A DNA stretch of 9,621 nt from Leptospiraceae bacterium UBA2033. Its GTDB lineage: Bacteria > Spirochaetota > Leptospiria > Leptospirales > Leptospiraceae. Shown here piece after piece: positions 1-5,906 of the stretch (position 1 is its first letter; the number at the start of each line of letters is the position of its first letter). The translations under genes and the position numbers were made by a program. The DNA lies in NCBI GenBank assembly GCA_002333425.1, contig DDBL01000195.1, positions 1 through 9,621 of the forward strand, written 5' to 3'. The notes under the pieces are model-generated. The model was not told where the DNA came from and did not search any database. It saw only the letters and a program-made list of their open reading frames with translations.

Positions 1-2
1 CA

Positions 3-347
3 AAACAGCCATTAGCCTTTAAAATGGAAATAACTCCGCAAGGTGTTTTTCAAGGATTATTCATAAAACTTTTTCGGATGGAAGATATTCAGGTTGGGGA
101 TGAAAAATTTGACAAAAAATTTGTGATTAAAGGCGATAATCCAGAAGAAATTAAAAAGTTATGCAAAGACCCGACTTTTCAAGAATCAATTTATAAATTG
201 ATGGAAGAAGATGGATACCGGATTTTACACAATGGAATCTATTTTGAAAAACTTGGGGTAATAACGGATAGCCTCTTTTATAAACAGAAATTAGAAACAA
301 TGAGTTCTACTTGTTCTAAAGTATTTTCAGAAGGGTCAGTCTTTTGA
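3..347 (+). CDS. C-terminal fragment of an uncharacterised protein, paralogous to the 216-aa membrane protein at 3385-4035
   Basis: The frame is open to the left edge (K-Q-P-L-A-F-K precedes the first ATG at 24), so this is the last 114 codons of a longer gene and the ATG at 24 need not be a start. It ends in TGA at 345-347. The fragment carries G-D-E-K-F-D-K-K-F-V-I-K-G followed by an E-E-I-K-K helix. The 216-aa protein has the same pattern (G-S-P-R-F-D-E-N-F-I-L-T-G, then E-L-V-K-K), in the same order between a 'PLxF' strand and a C-terminal helix. From memory, this 'FD-x-x-F-x-x-x-G' arrangement resembles the core of DUF3137-like uncharacterised proteins, but that is an inference. No catalytic residues are evident and the function is unknown. 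If it matches its paralogue, the missing N-terminus would hold a membrane anchor. It converges on the MarR gene with a 46-bp gap and no visible terminator hairpin. Confidence 0.75.
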   Translation, partial: KQPLAFKMEITPQGVFQGLFIKLFRMEDIQVGDEKFDKKFVIKGDNPEEIKKLCKDPTFQESIYKLMEEDGYRILHNGIYFEKLGVITDSLFYKQKLETMSSTCSKVFSEGSVF

Positions 348-393
348 TTACGAATTCCATTTCTAATGAGAGTGAAAATAGATTATTTGCACT

Positions 394-864
394 TTATTTT
401 AAACTAAATTCTTTATTTACCTCAATTTGAATTGTATCTAATAATTTAATGAAAGTATTTAGTTCGTTGTTGGATAATCCCCTTTTGAATATTTTATCCT
501 GTTTTATCACAGTGGGACTTGCTAAAGAATGAAGTTGCATTGCTTTTTGTGTGGCAATTAGGCTCACAGCCCTTTTGTCGCTGGGGTTTAATTTTCTTTT
601 TACAAGTCCTTTTTTTTCCCAAGAAGAAATAAGTCTTGATACTGTAGTTTTGTCTTTTCCTAAAATGACCGCGAACTCTTTCTGTGTTAAACCTTCCTCT
701 TTTAATAAGGGAAGTAAATTAATCCATTCTTCAAAGCTGATTGTGTGTTTTTGTTGTTCAAAATTTTTAACCAACAGCCGTTTCATTGTAAGTAGAGTTG
801 AACTCATTTTGATTCCAAGTAAACTTTCTAAACTATTGTAATTTATTTCTTGATTTTTTTTCAT
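394..864 (-). CDS. MarR-family winged-helix transcriptional regulator
   Basis: This 156-residue protein has the usual MarR length and layout. There are N- and C-terminal dimerisation helices (about 12-50 and 130-150) around a winged helix-turn-helix (about 59-88: G-L-T-Q-K-E-F-A... then K-T-T-V-S-R-L). The wing around 89-103 contains the typical D-K-R (96-98). The protein has no cysteine, so an OhrR-type thiol redox switch is unlikely and a ligand-responsive repressor is more plausible. A TTG start at 876 would add four residues (M-Q-L-I), but the ATG at 862-864 is preferred because it abuts the operator and gives a standard N-terminus. No Shine-Dalgarno sequence precedes it. The predicted promoter puts transcription start about 4 nt upstream, so the mRNA may be leaderless. 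It is divergent from the alpha/beta hydrolase gene, its likely target, and probably represses itself as well. Confidence 0.9.
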   Translation of the reverse strand: MKKNQEINYNSLESLLGIKMSSTLLTMKRLLVKNFEQQKHTISFEEWINLLPLLKEEGLTQKEFAVILGKDKTTVSRLISSWEKKGLVKRKLNPSDKRAVSLIATQKAMQLHSLASPTVIKQDKIFKRGLSNNELNTFIKLLDTIQIEVNKEFSLK

Positions 865-870
865 AATTAG

Positions 871-900
871 TTGCAATATACAACAATATAGATGTATATT
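871..900 (+). promoter_or_regulatory. Predicted sigma70-type promoter for the alpha/beta hydrolase
   Basis: The -35 is TTGCAA (871-876) and the -10 is TATATT (895-900), 18 bp apart. Transcription would begin near 907, giving a leader of about 20 nt with a purine-rich ribosome binding site (AGAGGA, 917-922) just before the ATG at 927. Both hexamers lie inside the inverted repeat, so a bound repressor would block polymerase. Confidence 0.55.
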
Positions 901-904
901 GCAA
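875..904 (-). promoter_or_regulatory. Predicted promoter for the MarR regulator, mirror image of the hydrolase promoter
   Basis: Because TTGCAA is its own reverse complement, the inverted repeat yields an identical promoter on the other strand. The -35 TTGCAA lies at 904-899 and the -10 TATATT at 880-875, again 18 bp apart. The predicted start near 868 leaves only about 4 nt before the ATG at 864, which agrees with the absence of a Shine-Dalgarno sequence and suggests a leaderless or nearly leaderless transcript. Confidence 0.5.
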
Positions 905-926
905 CTAATTTTTTATAGAGGATAAA

Positions 927-1790
927 ATGAAACAATTTAACAACACAATAAAGGGAAAGATTTATTCTGGTAAATTTGAGTTAGGATACTCAATCGAAGG
1001 AGAAGGTAATCCAGTTCTTGTAATAGGAAGCTCAGTTTATTATCCCAGAACTTTTTCAGAAAATTTAAAAACCAAGTTTAAATTTGTTTTCTTAGACCAT
1101 AGAGGTTTTGGGAATTTAATAGGAGAAGATGAAAAGTCTGATTACGAATTATATAAAATTTTAGATGATATTGAACTAACGAGACAGTCTTTAAATCTCG
1201 GCAGGATCATAATTTTAGGTCACTCCGGTCATGGATATATGGCTTTGGAATATGCCAAAAAATATCCAGATTCAATTTCTCATTTAGTTATAATTTCTAC
1301 TGGTCCATCGCATGGTGTTCATATGAAGGAAGCATTTGAGTATTGGCATAACTCTGTTTGCCCCGAGCGAAAAGAAAAATTTGAGAAAGATCAAATCCTT
1401 TTTGAAGAAAGAATGAAATCAAATCCTGAAAATTTTTTCATTCACTATTGTTTAAGTCAAGAAGCAAAAGCATGGCATGATTATAACTTCGATTCAAGTT
1501 TGCTTTGGGAGGGAGTAAAAGCGAATACGAAAGCCTTTGATTATTTATTTGGAGAAGTATTTCGTGATATTGATATTACAAAAGGTCTTTCTGAATTAAC
1601 ACAACCAGTATTTTTAGCGTTAGGTAAATATGATTACCAAATAGCTCCATTTTATTCATGGAACTATTGTAGTAAAAATTTTCAAGATCTAACCATAAGA
1701 CTCTTTGAGAAAAGTGCTCATAATCCGCAATTGGAAGAAATGAATCTTTTCGATAATGAATTTATCAATTGGTTTAAAGAAAAAAATTAA
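927..1790 (+). CDS. Alpha/beta hydrolase fold protein
   Basis: This 287-residue soluble protein has no signal peptide and shows the full alpha/beta hydrolase signature. The L-D-H-R-G-F-G segment (56-62) is the usual strand-and-loop before helix A. The nucleophile elbow is G-H-S-G-H-G with Ser100. The likely acid is Asp236 (G-K-Y-D-Y) and the catalytic His is His265 (S-A-H-N-P). A lid-like insertion with many aromatic and charged residues spans about 130-215. The general look is that of proline-iminopeptidase-like or esterase-like hydrolases, but the substrate cannot be assigned. The start is supported by AGAGGA at 917-922. It is divergently transcribed from the MarR gene through a shared palindromic control region, so it is probably derepressed by a small molecule that the hydrolase modifies or degrades. 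Confidence 0.9.
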   Translation: MKQFNNTIKGKIYSGKFELGYSIEGEGNPVLVIGSSVYYPRTFSENLKTKFKFVFLDHRGFGNLIGEDEKSDYELYKILDDIELTRQSLNLGRIIILGHSGHGYMALEYAKKYPDSISHLVIISTGPSHGVHMKEAFEYWHNSVCPERKEKFEKDQILFEERMKSNPENFFIHYCLSQEAKAWHDYNFDSSLLWEGVKANTKAFDYLFGEVFRDIDITKGLSELTQPVFLALGKYDYQIAPFYSWNYCSKNFQDLTIRLFEKSAHNPQLEEMNLFDNEFINWFKEKN

Positions 1791-1806
1791 CCATTGCAGT
1801 TCTGAA

Positions 1807-3357
1807 TTACGTCTGGGTCTTCTTCATAAAACTTAAATCCGATTTGTTAAATACTTTAAATTCTATTTGTCCATTTTCTTTTTTGCTGGAAACGTATATT
1901 TTGTTATCATAAAAAGTAATGATAGAGTCTGGATTTACTTCTTCTTTAGAACGAGTAAGGCTTTTTAGACTTAAATCAAAGCGAGTTAGATAAAACTTTC
2001 CATCTAAATTTTCGATTGCATATAAAAAATCGCCTCGAATTTCGATTGGTGTTTTGTGATAGACGTTTACTTCTGAATTGCCTACAACTTTTAAATCATT
2101 TTTTCTAAGTAGAACTAATTTGATTTGTTCTTTTTTTTCTAAATATCCAACAACTAAAATATTTTCTCCGAGAACTTTAAAATTTCTTCCACAGATTTTA
2201 TTGTATTCACTTGTATAACTAAAATCTTCTTTTAAAGGATCAAGTAAATGAATTTCATTGACACAATGACTGTCGATGTCTGTGGCAGGTTTTATGAAAA
2301 CTATTTTTCCATCTACTACATGATAAGAATATTCAGGCTCTAAAAGTCTTGGATCCAATTTCACTTCTACTTTCTTTTCTTCTTGTGGTAGAGGAATTAC
2401 TTTGGGAGTTCTTTTTGTGGATGCAACGCCTGTTATCCGCTCTTCTCTTAGGATTAAATCTTCTTTTTGTTTTTTAATATCTCTTTTTTGTTTCTCTAAA
2501 TCTTCATATTCTTTTTCTAGTTTTGTTATTTCTTCCTTGTTTTTTTCAGGATCTTTTTTTAGTTCTGTTAGTCTCTCAAGAATTTTTCTTTGTTTAACTT
2601 CAATCTCTTTTTCTAAATTTTCTAATTCTTCTATTTTGCGGTTAATTTCATTTAGCTCTTCAGCATTTTTTTGTTTCATTAAATCTGCAAATTTCTTTTT
2701 GTCCTCGTCTCCGTTCTTTTTATCTTGAATTATTTTATTTACTTCGTTTTCTAGTTCGTCTAAAGTAACATCTTTTTGAAACTCTTTGAGAACATTTTTT
2801 TCAATCGGTACTATGATTTCCGTTTTCCCGGGCCAATCTTTATATTTAATTGCAATACCAACATTGGGACTATTTAATTTCTTTAGTAAAGCTTTACTAT
2901 ATTTTGATTCAAAAAAAGGAAAATTGCCTCTATGCATACCATTGTAATACAAAACGTAAATCGCTAAAATATCGGACCTTGCACTATTATAATCAAATGC
3001 AGTTTGAATATATCCAGACAATACTCTGTGAATTGAATTTATATGTCCGAAACTGGTAATTGTATCCAAAAAGATAACATCCGCTCCGAATTTATTTTTT
3101 TCGGTAGACGCAACACGAATAACTTTCACTCCATCTACAGAATGCATTTCATCGGGTTTACTCGAAATTAGCCCCGCCAATTTTTTCCCAATCGATTCAT
3201 GTAAAAATTTTGTTTCAGCCGCAGCCTTTTTGTGGGTTTTGTTTTGGAATTCAATCTTTTCAGAGTCTTTGATTTCCGCTTCTTCGAGTTTAGTTTTGTC
3301 CTCTGCAAATATGTTTATAAAAAACAAATAAGCTATTAAATACAGTATATATTTCAT
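1807..3357 (-). CDS. P83/100-family secreted spirochaetal protein
   Basis: The 516-residue protein has a signal peptide (K2, hydrophobic 3-17, likely signal peptidase I cleavage after A18 in N-I-F-A-E-D) and no lipobox cysteine, so it is predicted to be periplasmic or outer-membrane associated. The N-terminal domain (about 45-190) contains I-H-R-V-L-S-G-Y-I and I-Y-V-L-Y-Y-N-G-M-H-R-G-N, which match my memory of Borrelia P83/100 proteins (Pfam Borrelia_P83). Next comes a long Lys/Glu coiled coil (about 199-308), a proline-rich linker (317-325) and a beta-rich C-terminal domain (340-516) resembling repeated propeller-like strands, with two cysteines (365, 389) that could pair. The molecular role is unknown; in Borrelia the family is an immunodominant antigen. 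A strong SD (AGGAAAGGA, reverse strand about 3370-3362) precedes the ATG. It lies 27 nt downstream of the 216-aa gene, so co-transcription is likely. Confidence 0.85.
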   Translation of the reverse strand: MKYILYLIAYLFFINIFAEDKTKLEEAEIKDSEKIEFQNKTHKKAAAETKFLHESIGKKLAGLISSKPDEMHSVDGVKVIRVASTEKNKFGADVIFLDTITSFGHINSIHRVLSGYIQTAFDYNSARSDILAIYVLYYNGMHRGNFPFFESKYSKALLKKLNSPNVGIAIKYKDWPGKTEIIVPIEKNVLKEFQKDVTLDELENEVNKIIQDKKNGDEDKKKFADLMKQKNAEELNEINRKIEELENLEKEIEVKQRKILERLTELKKDPEKNKEEITKLEKEYEDLEKQKRDIKKQKEDLILREERITGVASTKRTPKVIPLPQEEKKVEVKLDPRLLEPEYSYHVVDGKIVFIKPATDIDSHCVNEIHLLDPLKEDFSYTSEYNKICGRNFKVLGENILVVGYLEKKEQIKLVLLRKNDLKVVGNSEVNVYHKTPIEIRGDFLYAIENLDGKFYLTRFDLSLKSLTRSKEEVNPDSIITFYDNKIYVSSKKENGQIEFKVFNKSDLSFMKKTQT

Positions 3358-3384
3358 ATTTTCCTTTCCTGATAATTCTATAAA

Positions 3385-4035
3385 TTAAAATCCAGACGTA
3401 TTATAAACTCGATCTGCGCAGTCGCAAATTAAATCCATTGTATGGTTCCATTCAAGATTTTTTATCCCCGGGCTTTCTTTGATAAAAATACTTTCACTTG
3501 AAATTCCTCGAAAAGAAGAATCTGTTAAAAATTCTCCAACACCAGTCCTAACGTTTACATCGGAAAAATATTTTTTTACAAGTTCAGTGTCATAGCCAGT
3601 CAATATAAAGTTTTCATCAAACCTTGGAGATCCAGTCTTTATAACATTTTCCTTCTCATGAATGGAATCCAAATGATGCTTTACAATTTTTTTTGTGATA
3701 AATCCGATTAACCCTGTTGCGTGCGATTTAGGTATTTCTTGGATTTTTAAAATTTTAAAAGAAAAATTCAAAGGCTCTTTTGGAATTAGTTTAAATGTGA
3801 TCAGTGCCATATTACTTCTGCCATATTTTGCAGTATCCTCAAAAATAATAAAATCATATCCTTTGTACGTTCCAGTTGCACTAAATTGACGGGGATTTGA
3901 TTTCAATGGTTCAACCGCAAAACCAAGTGTAGCCGCATTCTCTAGGAAACCCTTCGACATAGTCTTCTCTTGTCTCCATTTAAAGAAAACAAAAACTAGG
4001 GCAAGTGCTATAAATACGAGTTCTATATGTTCCAT
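3385..4035 (-). CDS. Membrane-anchored protein of unknown function with 'FD..F' domain
   Basis: The 216-residue protein begins with a single transmembrane anchor (about 5-19, E-L-V-F-I-A-L-A-L-V-F-V-F-F) followed by basic residues (K19, R21, K24), so the rest probably faces the cytoplasm. The soluble part starts with a G-T-Y-K-G-Y-D-F strand pair (55-62). It then has P-L-N-F-S-F (88-93) and a conserved-looking G-S-P-R-F-D-E-N-F-I-L-T-G (135-147) with a following E-L-V-K-K helix. The same order of elements occurs in the partial protein at the left edge, so the two are paralogues. I do not recognise an enzymatic motif; a DUF3137-like relationship is possible. The only SD-like stretch (GAGGAAAG, reverse strand 4056-4049) is 13 nt from the ATG, which is long. 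A start at Met26 would lose the anchor and has no better site. It precedes P83/100 by 27 nt. Confidence 0.7.
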   Translation of the reverse strand: MEHIELVFIALALVFVFFKWRQEKTMSKGFLENAATLGFAVEPLKSNPRQFSATGTYKGYDFIIFEDTAKYGRSNMALITFKLIPKEPLNFSFKILKIQEIPKSHATGLIGFITKKIVKHHLDSIHEKENVIKTGSPRFDENFILTGYDTELVKKYFSDVNVRTGVGEFLTDSSFRGISSESIFIKESPGIKNLEWNHTMDLICDCADRVYNTSGF

Positions 4036-4229
4036 CTATACTAGTCAACTTTCCTCAATTTAATTGGCAACCATTTTACATTCAAGATTAACTTGATTGA
4101 TTTTTAAATATTATTCGCTTTAATTATGGATTTGGTGGCTTACACAAAATTAGCCCCAAATACATTTATGTAAAATATTAAAAAGTAAAAAAAGCTTTAC
4201 TAAACATCTAAAATCAAAAGGATTTATTT

Positions 4230-4628
4230 ATGAATTCAGAAATACAAACTTATAACAAAAGACAAACTACACAAGACAATGAAATTTGCGACTTGCTTGC
4301 TAATACAATTGATAGCGTATTAAAAAAGTCAGAGAGCAAAATTTGGCATGCTCATCCTGTTTGGTTTTTAGACGGCAATCCAATAGTTGGTTATAGCAAA
4401 CAAAAGAAAGGCATTCGATTGATGTTTTGGAGTGGGAAAGACTTTGAAGAAGATTTGTTAAACGTTAAGGGAGAGAAGTTTAAAGATGCTTCGATTTTTT
4501 ATAATGATCTTTCTGAAATTAAAACAAAAGACTTAAAACGTTGGCTGAAAAAATCAAAAGAAATTCAATGGGACTATAAAAACATTGTGAAGAAAAAAGG
4601 AAAATTAGAAAGAATAATTTTAAAGTAA
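4230..4628 (+). CDS. DUF1801 / YdhG-like small protein
   Basis: This 132-residue soluble, lysine-rich protein has a good ribosome binding site (AAAAGGA, 4216-4222, 7 nt before the ATG). The order of segments fits the DUF1801 (YdhG) family. There is an N-terminal helix with repeated acidic and Leu residues, then a W-H-A-H-P-V-W-F strand. This is followed by G-N-P-I-V-G-Y, a G-I-R-L-M-F-W-S-G strand and a 'phenylalanine-glutamate-acid' loop. Near the C-terminus are D-A-S-I-F-Y-N and a K-D-L-K-R-W-L-K-K helix. These proteins are small alpha/beta folds, often encoded as stand-alone genes; some relatives are frataxin-like, and no reaction is established that I would assign here. The gene is flanked by a 194-bp spacer upstream and a 135-bp unusual spacer downstream, so it looks monocistronic. 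Confidence 0.7.
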   Translation: MNSEIQTYNKRQTTQDNEICDLLANTIDSVLKKSESKIWHAHPVWFLDGNPIVGYSKQKKGIRLMFWSGKDFEEDLLNVKGEKFKDASIFYNDLSEIKTKDLKRWLKKSKEIQWDYKNIVKKKGKLERIILK

Positions 4629-4660
4629 AATTCTGATGAAAACAGCGATAGGCGCTAACG

Positions 4661-4767
4661 CATCCGTTGAGACTTTTGTAGTTTACAGTTGATTAGCCAT
4701 ACAGAAAATGTATTTAACATTCTAACAATACTGCGAGACTAAGAACTAAAGTTCAGATAACGTATGG
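4661..4767. repeat. Imperfect inverted repeat in the spacer before the soluble kinase
   Basis: The left arm (about 4661-4681, beginning CATCCGTTGAGACTTT) and the reverse complement of the right arm (about 4743-4767) share CAT-x-CGTT, then GA, TTT and GT in register, with small gaps. Between them lies about 60 nt of AT-rich DNA. The stretch 4641-4672 is richer in G and C than nearby spacers and reads TAACGCATCCGTTGAGAC, which resembles the left part of integron attC sites. The right end (AACGTATGG) does not give a clean attC core. Single-strand folding or recombination function is unproven. Confidence 0.3.
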
Positions 4768-5867
4768 AAAATGAGAAATTTAATCTAACTATCTCTGATG
4801 AAATAAAGAGCAAATGGCAAAACATAATTAACATTATGGCTGAAATCGTAAATGTGCCCTCAGCTCTTATTATGCAGAGAGTTGGCTTGGATATTCAAGT
4901 ATTTCTATCAAGTGAAACAAATTCTAATCCTTACAAACCTGGTGATAAAGAACATTTTGAAGATTCTGGTTTGTACTGCGAAACTGTGATTAACACAAAT
5001 GAGATGCTTCTTGTTCCCAATGCACTTTCTGATGAGAACTGGAAAAACAATCCAGACGTTAAATTAAATATGATTTCTTATCTTGGATTTCCCATTCGTT
5101 TACCTGACAAAAAACCATTTGGAACTATATGTGTTCTGGATAATAAAGAAAATAAATATTCTGAATTATTTATAAATCTAATTTCCAATTTTCGTGATGC
5201 GATAGAGAAAGACATTGAACTAATATATAAAACTCATTTACTGCATGATAAAAATTTAAGATTAAATAAATCTCTTTCTGAAAAAGAAATTTTGCTAAAA
5301 GAAATACATCATCGCGTAAAAAATAATATCGCCAACATTGAAGGTCTCTTGTTTCTTCAGGCTAATTCCTCCACCAATTCAGAAACAAAAGAGGCACTAC
5401 AAAATACGATCTCTCGTGTACAAAGTGTACGATTACTTTACGAAGAGTTATTGTTATCAAATGACTATAATGAAATATCTATTAGAAATTATATAGAAAA
5501 TTTGGTAGATAGTTTTTTCTTAGTGTTTGGCTCTGGAACTAACGTTGTAATTGAAAAACAAATCTCTGATTTTAGTATCAACTCTAAAAAAGCAAATTCT
5601 ATTGGAATAATATTGAATGAACTTTTAACCAATGTTTTCAAATATGCGTTCAAAGATGTTGAAGATGGAAAAGTATTTATTTCCATTGAAAAATTGGAAA
5701 ACAGGCTAACTCTAATTATCCATGACAATGGAATTGGAATTGATCAAAGAATAGAGTCACAAGGTCTAGGGATGAGTTTAGTCAATATGCTTGTAGAACA
5801 ATTACAAGGCTCCTATCATATCTCAAATGAAAATGGCACGAAGAATATCATACAACTCGAGTTGTAG
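4764..5867 (+). CDS. Soluble GAF-HisKA_2 sensor histidine kinase
   Basis: The 367-residue protein has no signal peptide or membrane segment. Residues about 20-155 form a GAF domain (S-Y-L-G-F-P-I and G-T-I-C-V-L-D are typical strands), a likely cytosolic small-molecule or redox sensor. A short helix leads to the HisKA_2 H-box L-K-E-I-H-H-R-V-K-N-N, with the phosphoacceptor at His182/His183 (the His before Arg is favoured). The ATPase domain has an N-box with Asn290 (N-E-L-L-T-N-V-F-K-Y-A-F), a G1 box with Asp321 (H-D-N-G-I-G-I-D) and a G2 box (Q-G-L-G-M-S-L, 333-339). All key residues are present, so it should be active. No good SD is seen before the ATG. No response regulator is adjacent, so its partner is elsewhere. 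The stop is a TAG. Confidence 0.9.
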   Translation: MENEKFNLTISDEIKSKWQNIINIMAEIVNVPSALIMQRVGLDIQVFLSSETNSNPYKPGDKEHFEDSGLYCETVINTNEMLLVPNALSDENWKNNPDVKLNMISYLGFPIRLPDKKPFGTICVLDNKENKYSELFINLISNFRDAIEKDIELIYKTHLLHDKNLRLNKSLSEKEILLKEIHHRVKNNIANIEGLLFLQANSSTNSETKEALQNTISRVQSVRLLYEELLLSNDYNEISIRNYIENLVDSFFLVFGSGTNVVIEKQISDFSINSKKANSIGIILNELLTNVFKYAFKDVEDGKVFISIEKLENRLTLIIHDNGIGIDQRIESQGLGMSLVNMLVEQLQGSYHISNENGTKNIIQLEL

Positions 5868-5906
5868 ATATGAACGTGCCTAAAATAATGCGGTCGATTA
5901 CAATTG

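Larger units (their letters stand above)
865..910. promoter_or_regulatory. Perfect 18-bp inverted repeat, probable MarR operator
   Basis: The left arm AATTAGTTGCAATATACA (865-882) is the exact reverse complement of the right arm at 893-910, with a 10-nt spacer (883-892). Each arm also holds a looser palindrome of the form TTG..A...CAA/T, so two regulator dimers could bind side by side in opposite orientation. The element fills almost all of the space between the divergent MarR gene (ATG at 864) and hydrolase gene (ATG at 927). Binding here would cover both promoters. The symmetry is seen directly; binding by the adjacent MarR protein is inferred from the usual autoregulatory layout of this family. 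Confidence 0.8.

Noticed and set aside
1791..1806. Bidirectional terminator between the hydrolase and P83/100
   Set aside because: The 16-bp gap has no hairpin with a T-run; termination may lie inside the genes or be factor-dependent.
2402..2728. Plus-strand open frame rich in Ser and Phe
   Set aside because: It is the antisense shadow of the Lys/Glu coiled coil of P83/100; its composition follows from reversing GAA/AAA-type codons and it has no ribosome binding site.
4191..4206. Possible hairpin around AAAGCTTT upstream of the DUF1801 gene
   Set aside because: The symmetry is short and A-run driven; there is no convincing regulator site or terminator.
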